Assembly: GCA_015062005.1 (NCBI GenBank)
Contig: SUVL01000022.1
Location: forward strand, 1-41,127
Length of the DNA stretch: 41,127 nucleotides
Origin: Akkermansiaceae bacterium
Lineage (GTDB): Bacteria > Verrucomicrobiota > Verrucomicrobiia > Verrucomicrobiales > Akkermansiaceae
Direction of reading: 5' to 3'
Shown here: piece by piece, positions 21,287 through 30,335 of the stretch
Layout of the letters: each line of letters opens with the position of its first letter
How positions within the stretch are numbered: position 1 is the stretch's first letter
Position numbers and translations under genes: made by a program
Notes under the pieces: generated by a model
The model's database searches: none
What the model was told of the DNA's origin: nothing
What the model saw: the letters and a program-made list of their open reading frames with translations, nothing else

Positions 21287-23302
21287 ATGACCCTTACTCG
21301 CACCATCGCGCTGCTTCTGCTGCCCTGCTGGGGCATTCAGTCCACAACGGCTGAGCCCATTTACGTTCCAAAGGCGGGATTCATCCTGGCAGATTCACTT
21401 TCCCCTAAACCCAAGAAAAAGAAAGCCGGCAGAAAACAGTTCAGAAAACTGCATGAAATAAAACAAGGGGCAGAGGAAGAAGATGCAGACGAACCAGATG
21501 AAAAGACGGAGGAAGATATACTCGGCAAACATCCTATACCGGAGTACACAGACTTTTCACGGATAAACGAAAACCCCCGCAAGCTGGAGAAAAACTACCG
21601 CCTGCGCGAATTCCGGGCCTACCTGCCCCTGGAGCAGTTCCGCAAAAGATACAAAACCAGTAATTATTCCTCATTCGAAAACCCGACCGGCATCGTATTC
21701 CGTCAGGGAGATTCCGTTTCCATCCGCATGAGCGGCAAGCCGCGCACGCAGGTGCATCTCATCATTCGGGACTGGACAGAAGGCGGAAAGGAATCCAGAT
21801 TCCCTCTCAACCCCGGAGCAAATCAAATCACGCTCAATCATGCAGGGCACGCCTACATCGATTACCGTGACCCTGAGCCTGCCACGGCACCTCCCATCAA
21901 GCTGCAAATCTCCGGCGGCGAGCTCAACGGGGTTTTCACCCGGCATGATGATGCGAGGGTATGGAAATACCTGCTGGAACACGCCAAAAGCGACATTCTG
22001 GACATCATGGGCCAGCGCACCCAGTGGGTGCTGGATTTGAAGGCACTGCGCGAAAAATGCCCGGACCGGGGGCCTGACCTCGTGGCTCTGTACGATGAGC
22101 AGATGAAGGTTGAGCAGCAGCTCCTGGGCTGGGAGTGGGAGGGTATTCACCCCGGCAACCACATCATGGGGCGCGTCATGTGGAAGGGCTACATGCACGC
22201 CGACGGACTGGGAGGAGCCTACAATTTCAATACCACCCCCGGCATAGTCAATGTGGACCAGGTGCGGGCCAGCGGCGCCTGGGGCACCGCCCACGAGTTC
22301 GGGCACGTCAACCAGACCCGCCCCGGCATGCTCTGGGCAGGAACCACGGAAGTCACCGTCAACCTCTTTGCCCAGGCGGTCAATTACCACTTCAATCCCC
22401 GCGAAATGCGCATAGAGCACGAAAATTGCCGGACGCGCGATGGCTGGCACCTGCGCGGCGGGCGCTTTGACAGCTATGTAAACGGAGCCATTGTGGACCG
22501 GGAGCTCTGGCAGTTCCAGTGGGGGCAGGACACCGGCAACCAGAAACCGGGCGAACGCACGGGGGACCACTTCGTGAGCCTGGGTCCCATCTGGCAGTTG
22601 TATCTGTACAACCACATCGTGCGGGGAGACAAAATCTTCTACCCCCGCATCTTCAAAAATGTGCGGGATACGGATGAAAGCCAGTGGGGAACCGGCCAGT
22701 TGCGCATGAAGTTTCTGGACCGCTGCTGCGACTCTGCCCAGCTGGATTTCAGCGACTTCTTCCTGGAGGTGGGGATGCTGGCCGTGATGAACCGCCTGAT
22801 AGAAGACTACGGCTCACGGTGGTGCACCATCACGGAGGACATGTGCGACCAGGCCGTGGCACACGCCGCCCAATACCCCAGGCCTGAATCTCCGGTTATC
22901 TTCTACCTCAACGTGAACAACGTTGAAATCTACCGCGACAAGCTCGATATCAAACCCAGCCCGAATTTCAAGCCAAGCATTCCCGACCAGCCGAAACGCT
23001 CCTTTACGGTGCCGGTAGATCAATGGGAAAACGCCGTAGCCTTTGAGGTGTATAACGGTGACAAGCTCATCCGCGTCTGCGTCCGCGGGCTCGGATGCAA
23101 CGACAACAAATCCACCCAGGTCATCCTGCCCGATGGTGCCACCAGGGTCATGGCAGTGCAGTGGGACGGCAAGCGCTACACCATCTACAACACCAGTGGT
23201 GACGGAGTCGACAGCATGCCTGATGCCTGCACCGGCCCCGGGCAGTTCCAGCCAACAGAGAAAAAGGCAAAAAACAAAAAGAAGAGAGGGAAGAAAAAAT
23301 AA
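21287..23302 (+). CDS. Secreted M60-family metallopeptidase (mucinase-like)
   Basis: 671 residues from ATG 21287, which has AGGAAAGG about 11 bp upstream and gives a clean signal peptide (MTLTRTIALLLLPCWG...). A start at 21266, overlapping the ankyrin stop, is also possible. After a charged segment (about 45-90) the M60/enhancin-type domain carries the zinc motif HEFGH (residues 336-340) with a second Glu in TTEVTVN (Glu 355), fitting the gluzincin pattern HExxH-x-E. The C terminus is Lys-rich (KKAKNKKKRGKKK). M60 enzymes of gut bacteria cut O-glycosylated mucin domains, so an envelope or secreted mucin-degrading role is inferred. No carbohydrate-binding module is recognised. Confidence 0.85.
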   Translation: MTLTRTIALLLLPCWGIQSTTAEPIYVPKAGFILADSLSPKPKKKKAGRKQFRKLHEIKQGAEEEDADEPDEKTEEDILGKHPIPEYTDFSRINENPRKLEKNYRLREFRAYLPLEQFRKRYKTSNYSSFENPTGIVFRQGDSVSIRMSGKPRTQVHLIIRDWTEGGKESRFPLNPGANQITLNHAGHAYIDYRDPEPATAPPIKLQISGGELNGVFTRHDDARVWKYLLEHAKSDILDIMGQRTQWVLDLKALREKCPDRGPDLVALYDEQMKVEQQLLGWEWEGIHPGNHIMGRVMWKGYMHADGLGGAYNFNTTPGIVNVDQVRASGAWGTAHEFGHVNQTRPGMLWAGTTEVTVNLFAQAVNYHFNPREMRIEHENCRTRDGWHLRGGRFDSYVNGAIVDRELWQFQWGQDTGNQKPGERTGDHFVSLGPIWQLYLYNHIVRGDKIFYPRIFKNVRDTDESQWGTGQLRMKFLDRCCDSAQLDFSDFFLEVGMLAVMNRLIEDYGSRWCTITEDMCDQAVAHAAQYPRPESPVIFYLNVNNVEIYRDKLDIKPSPNFKPSIPDQPKRSFTVPVDQWENAVAFEVYNGDKLIRVCVRGLGCNDNKSTQVILPDGATRVMAVQWDGKRYTIYNTSGDGVDSMPDACTGPGQFQPTEKKAKNKKKRGKKK

Positions 23303-23316
23303 GCCACACAAAGCGC

Positions 23317-23345
23317 TTCACAGCCATGGCCGTGTGTGTTAGGAT
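23317..23345 (+). promoter_or_regulatory. Promoter of NUDIX gene (leaderless type)
   Basis: TTCACA (23317-23322), 17-bp spacer, TAGGAT (23340-23345), only 6 bp before ATG 23352. Confidence 0.6.
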
Positions 23346-23351
23346 ACGCGC

Positions 23352-23957
23352 ATGTCACGTTACAATGGAGAACAGGTACTGGTCGTCCCCCGCGAAGCAT
23401 TTGAGGCCGTAGGCGCCTTCAACGGCGTGCGGCTGAACCCGCAGGACTACCTCAGCGCCTTCCTGCAACCGGGAGTCGCCCGCTACATGGACCGCGAGCT
23501 AGCCGAGCAGAGCCCGCAGTTCAAGCAGCTCATCACCTATGCCATCTTCTGCCACCAGGGCCGCATCCTGGCCTACGCCCGCACCTCCAAGGGCGGTGAA
23601 TCCCGCCTGCACAACAAGATGTCCCTGGGTATCGGCGGCCACATCAACCCCATTGATGGCCTCACCGACTCCATCTCCACCTACCTGGCCGGCATGGAAC
23701 GCGAAATCCGCGAGGAAATCACCTTCACCGGCTCCGCTACCCAGGAGCTCTTCGCCATCATCAACGATGATACCAATGAGGTGGGCTCCGTACACCTCGG
23801 CTTCGTACACCGTTTCGAACTGGATGACGACCAGGTGGCACCCAATGAAAAGGCCCTGGCAGACCTCGCCTTCCGCACGCTGGACGAACTCGCCGGCCCC
23901 CTCTATGAGCGCCTCGAAACCTGGTCCGCCATCTGCGTGGATGCCCTCAAGGCCTGA
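23352..23957 (+). CDS. NUDIX-like hydrolase
   Basis: 201 residues. The core has GIGGHINPIDG... followed by the helix GMEREIREEITFTG, matching the REUXEEXGU part of the Nudix box; the first Gly-to-Glu spacing is longer than the classical 23-residue box. ITYAIFCHQGRILAYAR and EVGSVHLGFVHRFEL form the flanking strands. These enzymes cleave nucleoside diphosphate-linked substrates; the substrate is unknown here. A single-gene unit with its own promoter and terminator. Confidence 0.8.
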   Translation: MSRYNGEQVLVVPREAFEAVGAFNGVRLNPQDYLSAFLQPGVARYMDRELAEQSPQFKQLITYAIFCHQGRILAYARTSKGGESRLHNKMSLGIGGHINPIDGLTDSISTYLAGMEREIREEITFTGSATQELFAIINDDTNEVGSVHLGFVHRFELDDDQVAPNEKALADLAFRTLDELAGPLYERLETWSAICVDALKA

Positions 23958-23981
23958 CCTGCGCTCCTGCCGTTTTTTCCG

Positions 23982-24010
23982 CCGCGTTCCACCACTGGAA
24001 CGCGGTTTTT
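23982..24010 (+). terminator. Terminator of NUDIX gene
   Basis: CCGCGTTCCA-ccac-TGGAACGCGG followed by TTTTT, 24 bp past the stop; insulates the dcw cluster from upstream transcription. Confidence 0.92.
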
Positions 24011-24030
24011 GCATTTCCCTGCCGCCCGTA

Positions 24031-24227
24031 GTGTGTTCCAGAGTGTACTGAAACAGGCCCCCTGACACCCCTTTTCCGAAACAGGTACACCCCAGTACAC
24101 CCCAACTGGGAAATTGAGGCATTTTCAATGCTAAATTAAAAAAAATGGCATTAAATTCTGACACCGGCATAGTTTTGTATTGACTTTCGAAGTGTATTGA
24201 TGTGTACTGGTGGTGCAGGTAAGTGCA
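24031..24227 (+). promoter_or_regulatory. mraZ promoter with GTGYA repeats (putative MraZ operator)
   Basis: Promoter: TTGACT (24180-24185), 17-bp spacer, TGTACT (24203-24208). Over it lie four direct repeats: GTGTA (24192), GTGTA (24202), GTGCA (24213), GTGCA (24223), spaced by 5, 6 and 5 bp. Further upstream are inverted copies TACAC-N5-TACAC (24086-24100) and direct GTGTG/GTGTA (24031, 24043). MraZ proteins bind short GTG-containing direct repeats with about 5-bp spacing before their own gene, so autoregulation of the cluster is inferred. Confidence 0.7.
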
Positions 24228-24236
24228 CTCAAAAGC

Positions 24237-24707
24237 ATGAATAGTGTCTCCACAGTAATGTTCACGGGCAACGTGACGCACAAGCTCGACCCGAAGAGTC
24301 GCGTAGCGATTCCGGCGAACTGGCGTGACGCGCAGGGGGCCATGCTGTGGATTATCGAGACCCGGAACGAGGGGTACCCGATTCTGAAGTGCTACACGAA
24401 AGAGAGTTTTGAAGAGATGGTAAATGGGGTGCGGAGCTACGCCGAATCGCGTGGATTCGAACCCATCCAGACGAACCAATACATAGGCACCATCATCGGC
24501 ATGAGCTTCCAGGCCGAGGTGAGCAGCCAGGGTAAACTTTTGATACCCAAACCCCAACGCGAGCGAATGAGGCTCACGGACACCGCAGCCATCGTAGGTC
24601 GCGGAACGTATTTCGAGATATGGGAACCGGCAGACTTCGAGGCCACGAAGACACCGGAAGCCCTGGCGAAACTGGAACTGGACAAGGTATTCGGCATTCT
24701 CTCATGA
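24237..24707 (+). CDS. mraZ: Transcriptional regulator MraZ
   Basis: 156 residues from ATG 24237; ATG 24258 would give the family-typical start MFTGNVTHKLDPKSRVAIPANWR. Two SpoVT/AbrB-like repeats are visible: that N-terminal one and SFQAEVSSQGKLLIPKPQRERMRL near residue 90. MraZ forms a ring and binds the repeats in its own promoter, controlling the dcw operon. Its stop overlaps the rsmH start (ATGA at 24704). Neither possible start has a Shine-Dalgarno. Confidence 0.92.
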   Translation: MNSVSTVMFTGNVTHKLDPKSRVAIPANWRDAQGAMLWIIETRNEGYPILKCYTKESFEEMVNGVRSYAESRGFEPIQTNQYIGTIIGMSFQAEVSSQGKLLIPKPQRERMRLTDTAAIVGRGTYFEIWEPADFEATKTPEALAKLELDKVFGILS

Positions 24708-26170
24708 GCAGCGCAGCAACAGAGAGCCACGCCACCAGCGCCACCCCAGCAGGCACCTGCTACAAGGTGCTGATGTGGGAGGAAGGAGCCTTGGACAGCG
24801 GCCAGCTGAACACCTGGCAGGAAGCCAGGCGCGAGCTTCTCGCGCGTATGCGCGATGCGGGCATCAAGGGCGCACGCGGCAATCTGGCCCGCCTTGGGGA
24901 GGAACTGCGCGAGCTGTCGGAACGAGCCGTGGCGGCCCCCTTGGATACCTGTGCCCAGGCCGGCCTTTCCCTTACGCGCGTAGGCGCGTTGGCAGCGAAG
25001 CTGCAGCGCGAGGAAGGTCTGCTGGCCTACCGGCTCACCCCCTGCTCTGCCACCGTGCTGGTGGAACTCACCGGCGAGGAAGGAATTGACTCCATGATTG
25101 CCCGCTGGGCTGCCGCCACCCCCGACCTGGAGTGGTGCCGGACCCAGCTGGTGGAGGCGGTGAGCGCCGCCGAAGCCGCCGAGTGGCAGGAAAGCTGCCG
25201 CAAGGCCGCAGCAGAAAGCACGGCTGAAACGGAAGCTGACGGAGAAGGCAGCGCAGAGTTCCACCACGTGACCGTGCTGCGCCACGAGGCAGTGGAAGCG
25301 CTGCAACCGGCAGAAGGCCGGGTGCTGGTAGATGCCACCCTGGGCGGCGGCGGCCACAGCGAACTCATGCTGCAGGGCGGTGCCACGGTGTGGGGAATCG
25401 ACCAGGACCCCGCAGCCCGCCGGGCAGCCCGCAAGCGGCTGACCCCGTATGCCGACCGGCTGCACATCATCGCCGGCAACTTCCGCAATGCCGCCGAATT
25501 GCTCCGCGCCGAGGGGCTGGAAGCGGTGGATGGTATCCTGGCCGACATCGGCATCTCCTCCCCGCAGGTTGACCAGGCCGAGCGCGGCTTCTCCTTCCTG
25601 GCAGAAGGCCCGCTGGACATGCGCATGAACCCTGCCGCTCCCCGCAGTGCTGCCGACCTCGTGAACACCGCCGCAGAGAGCGAACTGGCCGATATCCTGT
25701 GGCAATACGGCGAGGAGCGCGCCAGCCGAGCCATTGCCCGCCGCATCGTCCAGGAACGCGCCAAAGCCCCCATCACCACCACCACGCAGCTGGCCGACCT
25801 CATCGCCAGCGTACTGCCCCGCAAAGGCAAGCAGCACCCAGCCACCCGCTCCTTCCAGGCACTGCGTATCGCGGTGAACGACGAGCTCGGCGCGCTGGAT
25901 GCCCTGCTGGAAAGCGGCCTGAGCCTGCTCAAGAGCGGCGGCCGCTTCGCCATCATCACTTTCCACAGCTTGGAGGATCGCGCTGTCAAGCGCTATTTTG
26001 ACCGCGTGACCCGCCCGGAAATCGACCGCCCGGAATGGCCAGCCCCGCGCCCCAACCCGGAATACGCCGCCCGCCAGGTAACCCGCAAGCCCATCGTAGC
26101 GAGCGAAGCCGAGCTGGCAGCCAATCCACGCGCCCGCAGCGCCAAACTCCGCGTCATCGAAAAGCTATAA
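24704..26170 (+). CDS. rsmH: 16S rRNA (cytosine-1402-N4)-methyltransferase with N-terminal extension
   Basis: 488 residues against about 310 usually. The methyltransferase is at residues ~187-488: HVTVLRHEAVEAL, SAM loop DATLGGGGHSELML, DGILADIGISSPQVD, RGFSFLAEGPLDMRM, RSFQALRIAVNDEL and FHSLEDRAVKRYF. Residues 1-186 are an unrelated segment (YKVLMWEEGAL, a helical ARRELLARMRDAG... LGEELREL region, TVLVELTGEEGIDSMIARW) joined by an acidic linker. The ATG overlaps the mraZ stop. The enzyme modifies C1402 in the decoding centre. The extension is in frame with no frameshift; its function is unknown. Confidence 0.92.
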   Translation: MSSAATESHATSATPAGTCYKVLMWEEGALDSGQLNTWQEARRELLARMRDAGIKGARGNLARLGEELRELSERAVAAPLDTCAQAGLSLTRVGALAAKLQREEGLLAYRLTPCSATVLVELTGEEGIDSMIARWAAATPDLEWCRTQLVEAVSAAEAAEWQESCRKAAAESTAETEADGEGSAEFHHVTVLRHEAVEALQPAEGRVLVDATLGGGGHSELMLQGGATVWGIDQDPAARRAARKRLTPYADRLHIIAGNFRNAAELLRAEGLEAVDGILADIGISSPQVDQAERGFSFLAEGPLDMRMNPAAPRSAADLVNTAAESELADILWQYGEERASRAIARRIVQERAKAPITTTTQLADLIASVLPRKGKQHPATRSFQALRIAVNDELGALDALLESGLSLLKSGGRFAIITFHSLEDRAVKRYFDRVTRPEIDRPEWPAPRPNPEYAARQVTRKPIVASEAELAANPRARSAKLRVIEKL

Positions 26171-26218
26171 TCACCTCACCTTCCGCTGTATCAACCTTAG
26201 TCCCTCTCACCACCACTA

Positions 26219-26566
26219 ATGCCTCCCACCTCAAACACCTCCCGCTACGCAGACCGGGTAAGCTTCAGCTTCCTGCTCTGGATGGTGGCTTTTGCCATCA
26301 TGGTATCGGCTGGTGGTATCACCTACGCCCTATTCAAAAATGACCAGGTGGCTGTGCGCACGGAAATCAGCAAGCTGAACCGCGAGATTGCCGTGTGCAA
26401 CCTGAATACCAACCAGCACCGGGCCAAGACCAACGCCATGACCAACCGTTGGGCCATGCGCGACCGTCTCAGCCAGGACCGTTCCCAGCTGCGCGATATT
26501 GACCGCAGCCAGATTGAACTCGCCCGCCGTCTCAAGAACAGCGGCATGGCTCTGATTAACAATTAA
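26219..26566 (+). CDS. ftsL: FtsL-like divisome protein
   Basis: 115 residues: a short cytosolic N terminus, one membrane span (about 17-39, FSFLLWMVAFAIMVSAGGITYALF) and a periplasmic helix with coiled-coil character (VRTEISKLNREIAV... LARRLKNSGM). Sequence conservation is weak, as always in FtsL; size, topology and position between rsmH and ftsI make the call. FtsL links FtsB/FtsQ with FtsW-FtsI and helps switch on septal synthesis. Confidence 0.75.
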   Translation: MPPTSNTSRYADRVSFSFLLWMVAFAIMVSAGGITYALFKNDQVAVRTEISKLNREIAVCNLNTNQHRAKTNAMTNRWAMRDRLSQDRSQLRDIDRSQIELARRLKNSGMALINN

Positions 26567-26587
26567 CGATATTCCCCGATTACCCAC

Positions 26588-28774
26588 ATGAAGACCAAGA
26601 TACCCTTTGCCGGACGCGCCGCCCTGCTGGCAACCCTGATGATGAGCGTTTCCAGCGTGGCAGCCGTGAGACTGGCCGAATTGCAGATTTTTGACTCTGA
26701 CAACAACCGCCCCGCTGCGGTGGATGACTTGATTGATACCGAAAGCATCCCCGCGCAGCGCGGCATCATCATGGACCGCAACGAGGAGTTGCTCACCAAC
26801 AATATCCAGAGTGCCGAGCTGGTGGCCGACCGCTACCACCTGCGCGAAATCACGGCGGTGGTTGAAGGGCTTGCATACAACCAGGCACAGTTTGACCCCG
26901 AATGGCCCAATCTCACAGATGCCAAGGAGCGCCGCAAGCTGGTATACAAATACCGCGCCAAACTACTCAACAACGCCAAGGCGGAAATGACGGACGAAGA
27001 AAAGGCCGCACGCCGCGCCAAAATCAATCCGAAGGACGCCAAGGCCAACCGCATGCTGGAGTATGATCCGGAAGTGGTCAACCAATACTACAAAAAGCAT
27101 GACGAACTGGTAGCGGAGATACTCTACCCCTTCCTTTCCCACCAGCAGATTGAGGAGACGGTGAATGGGCAGCCCCGGAAGCGATTCATGACCCGCGAAG
27201 ATATCGTGGAGAAAATTGCCCAGACCGCCACCGAGAAATACAATGAAGAAGCTGCCGCCAAAGGACAGCCGACCCGCAGTATCCGCAACCAGATTGTGCT
27301 GGCCAAAGGCATGAGCTTTGATACGGCAGATAAAATCCGCACCGCTATCAAAGGTGCCAGGCTGCGCGGTCTGGTGGTACAATCCGACATGCGGCGCTCC
27401 TACGTGATGCCGGAGATGCTCTGCCACGTGCTCGGCTACGTGGACCATGAAAACAAGGGCATGAGCGGCGTGGAGGCCAATTTCCAGAGCTACCTGGCCG
27501 GTGTGGACGGATTCCGCGAATACCGCCACAACTCCCGTGGGCAGGTACTGCCGAACGAGGATGACCGCTACCTGGCCCCCAAACACGGGCTGAACCTCAA
27601 GCTCACCATCGACATGCGCCTGCAGGCCATCGTGGAGCAGGAGCTGGACAACGGCATGCGCCATTTCCGGGCAAAGCGCGGCTGCATGATTGTGGTGGAG
27701 CCCAAGACCGGCGATATTCTGGCCATGGTGAGCCGCCCGGCATTCGACCTCAACACCAAGGAGCTCATCACCCACAAAGGTAAGTTCCCCCGTGGCGAAG
27801 TAAAGGACGAAAACGGAAACGTGCTTACCGGTGATTTCAACTTTGCCTGCCAGACCCGCTACGAACCCGGTTCCACCTTCAAGGTGCTGGCGGTCACCAG
27901 CGTGGTGGATAAGGGGCTCATGGGCATCAACGGCTGGGTGAACTGCGAACCGTTCTCCGTGGGCTTCGGCAGCCGCCCCATCAGCGACCGCCCGTTCAAC
28001 TACCACAGCCTGCCGGTGTGGGGTGTGCTCAAGAAATCCAGCAATCCCGGTGCCGCCCGTATCGCCATCGTGGCCAAATGGCAGAACTTCAAGGAATACC
28101 TGGAGAAATTCGGGCTGAACAAACCGGTAGGCATCGACCTTCCCAGCGGTGGGGCCTGTCTGCTGGCAGATGGCTCCAACATCGTGAACTACTCCCGCAT
28201 TGCGTACGGGTACTCCGTGGCCGTCTCCCCGCTGCACATGGCCATGGTCTATGCCACCATCGCCAACGATGGCGTACGCATGAAACCGCGCCTGATTGAT
28301 AAAATCATTGCGGCAGATGGCTCCATATACGATGAATGCGCCCCGCAGGAAATATGCCGGGTGATGAAGCCCGGCACGGCCAGGGACCTGCGCTTCGCAC
28401 TGGAATCGGTCACCCAGGCCAAGGGAGAATGCGGCCGCGGCACAGCCACAAAAGCAGCCATCCCCGGTTTCCGCATCGGCGGTAAGACCGGCACGGCCAA
28501 GAAGGTCAAAGCCGGTGGCGGCTATACCGATAACCTCTATACCGTATCCTTCGCCGGTGTACTTCCCATTGATGATCCCAAGCTGGTGGTCATGACCGTC
28601 ATCGATGAACCGCACCCCACCGATTGCAACCCCGGCGGCGGTACGGTGGCGGCCCCCATCTTCCGCGCAGCGGCCGAAAGATTCATCAATGTGCTCAATC
28701 TGACCCCCTCAGACCCCGAAGCATACGAAAAATATCTTGATAGTAAGCAAGAATCTGCTAATCTGAAGAAATAA
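26588..28774 (+). CDS. ftsI: Class B penicillin-binding protein (septal transpeptidase)
   Basis: 728 residues, longer than E. coli FtsI (588). N-terminal membrane anchor (about 9-27), then the pedestal (IPAQRGIIMDRNEELL). Transpeptidase motifs: STFK (429-432), SSN (484-486) and KTGT (633-636). Residues ~95-240 are an inserted, charged helical region (KAEMTDEEKAARRAKINPKDAK..., EDIVEKIAQTATEKYNEE) not seen in the usual pedestal. It cross-links septal peptidoglycan next to FtsW, which lies further along the cluster. No PASTA domains. Confidence 0.92.
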   Translation: MKTKIPFAGRAALLATLMMSVSSVAAVRLAELQIFDSDNNRPAAVDDLIDTESIPAQRGIIMDRNEELLTNNIQSAELVADRYHLREITAVVEGLAYNQAQFDPEWPNLTDAKERRKLVYKYRAKLLNNAKAEMTDEEKAARRAKINPKDAKANRMLEYDPEVVNQYYKKHDELVAEILYPFLSHQQIEETVNGQPRKRFMTREDIVEKIAQTATEKYNEEAAAKGQPTRSIRNQIVLAKGMSFDTADKIRTAIKGARLRGLVVQSDMRRSYVMPEMLCHVLGYVDHENKGMSGVEANFQSYLAGVDGFREYRHNSRGQVLPNEDDRYLAPKHGLNLKLTIDMRLQAIVEQELDNGMRHFRAKRGCMIVVEPKTGDILAMVSRPAFDLNTKELITHKGKFPRGEVKDENGNVLTGDFNFACQTRYEPGSTFKVLAVTSVVDKGLMGINGWVNCEPFSVGFGSRPISDRPFNYHSLPVWGVLKKSSNPGAARIAIVAKWQNFKEYLEKFGLNKPVGIDLPSGGACLLADGSNIVNYSRIAYGYSVAVSPLHMAMVYATIANDGVRMKPRLIDKIIAADGSIYDECAPQEICRVMKPGTARDLRFALESVTQAKGECGRGTATKAAIPGFRIGGKTGTAKKVKAGGGYTDNLYTVSFAGVLPIDDPKLVVMTVIDEPHPTDCNPGGGTVAAPIFRAAAERFINVLNLTPSDPEAYEKYLDSKQESANLKK

Positions 28775-28789
28775 AGAATTTCCCTCGTC

Positions 28790-30322
28790 ATGGACACCAA
28801 GAAAATATTCAGCATTCTGGCCGGCGCCAGCATCACCGGCAAACTCAGCAAGCCCCTTACGCTGCTCACCGATGACAGCCGTAAGGTGATTCCCGGATGC
28901 TGCTATGTAGCCGTCAAGGGCACCCAGTTCGACGGGCACACCGCCATTGATGGCGCCATTGCCGCCGGAGCCGTTGCCATCGTGGCCGAGACCGCGCCGA
29001 GCGCCGCCGCCGCTGCCGCCGGCACATGCTGGGTACAGGTGAAAGACACGCACGAGGCGAATGGCCTGCTCATGAGCGCATGGAATGATTTTCCGAGCGA
29101 CAAGATGGTGCTGCTGGGCGTGACCGGCACCAATGGCAAGACCACCATCAGCTACCTGGTAAACCACGTTTTCCGCGCCGCCTGGCAACGCGCCGGCCTC
29201 ATCGGCACCATTATCTACGATAACGGCGAGCGCCGCACCACCTCCAGCAACACCACCCCCGGCTGCGCCCTGCTCCAGAGCATGCTGGCTGAAATGGTGC
29301 AGAATGGCTGCCGCGCGGTCGCCATGGAGGTATCCTCCCACGCGCTCATCCAGCAGCGCACCGCCGGCACCAACTTCCGCGTGGGTATCTTCACCAACCT
29401 GACCCAGGACCACCTGGACTACCACGGCACCATGGAGGAATACTACCAGGCCAAGAAGCTTCTCTTCACCCGCATGGCCGCTGCTGACCGCAAGAGCGCG
29501 GCAGTCATCAATATTGATGATGCCTACGGCCGCCGCCTGGCCGAGGAACTGGCGCCCATCATGAAAGTACGCACCTTCGGTGAGAACGAGAAGGCTGATT
29601 TCCGCGCCGTGCCCAGACTGGTCACGCTGAAAGGCAGCCAGTATGAGCTGCTATACCAGGGCCGCAGCTACCTGGTGCGCACCCCGCTCATCGGCGAGTT
29701 CAACCTTTCCAACAGCCTGGCTGCCCTGGCAGGTGCCGTGTGCGCCGGCATCAACCTGGGGGATGCCATCAACGCCCTGGCCCAGAGCCCGCAGGTTCCC
29801 GGCCGCATGGAGCTCGTCTCCAGCGTGAATAACGTGCAGTGCTTCGTAGACTATGCCCACACCCCGGACGCCGTGGAAAACGTGTGCAAGACCATGAAGG
29901 CCCTCTGCCGCAATGGCCGCCTCATCACCATCTTCGGCTGCGGCGGCGACCGCGACCGCACCAAGCGCCCGCTCATGGGCGAAGCCGCCGCCCGCTACAG
30001 CGACCTCTGCCTCGTGACCAGCGATAACCCCCGCAGCGAAGACCCCGAACAGATTATCGACGAAATCATGCCCGGTATCCCCACTGCCAAGCAGCACCGC
30101 ATCACCGACCGCGAGGAGGCCATCCGCGCCGCGCTGGAGCAGGCCCGCCCGGGAGACGCCGTGCTCATCGCCGGCAAGGGACACGAGAATTACCAGATTT
30201 TCGCTACTGAAACCATCGATTTCTCCGATTCTGCCGTGGTGCGCAAGTACTACGCCGAGAAGAATCCGGAGGGAATCTCCGTGCCCTCCCGCAAGCCGGA
30301 AGGCCGCCGCAACAGCAAGTAA
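28790..30322 (+). CDS. murE: UDP-MurNAc-L-Ala-D-Glu:meso-diaminopimelate ligase
   Basis: 510 residues. N-terminal uridine-binding domain (TLLTDDSRKVIPGCCYVAVKG), P-loop GVTGTNGKTT (110-119), central EVSSHAL, and the C-terminal motif DNPR (412-415), which in characterised enzymes marks meso-DAP rather than lysine as the third residue. This indicates a Gram-negative-type DAP peptidoglycan. Starts 15 bp after ftsI; no Shine-Dalgarno. Confidence 0.96.
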   Translation: MDTKKIFSILAGASITGKLSKPLTLLTDDSRKVIPGCCYVAVKGTQFDGHTAIDGAIAAGAVAIVAETAPSAAAAAAGTCWVQVKDTHEANGLLMSAWNDFPSDKMVLLGVTGTNGKTTISYLVNHVFRAAWQRAGLIGTIIYDNGERRTTSSNTTPGCALLQSMLAEMVQNGCRAVAMEVSSHALIQQRTAGTNFRVGIFTNLTQDHLDYHGTMEEYYQAKKLLFTRMAAADRKSAAVINIDDAYGRRLAEELAPIMKVRTFGENEKADFRAVPRLVTLKGSQYELLYQGRSYLVRTPLIGEFNLSNSLAALAGAVCAGINLGDAINALAQSPQVPGRMELVSSVNNVQCFVDYAHTPDAVENVCKTMKALCRNGRLITIFGCGGDRDRTKRPLMGEAAARYSDLCLVTSDNPRSEDPEQIIDEIMPGIPTAKQHRITDREEAIRAALEQARPGDAVLIAGKGHENYQIFATETIDFSDSAVVRKYYAEKNPEGISVPSRKPEGRRNSK

Positions 30323-30335
30323 ACACTCCCCCGCC

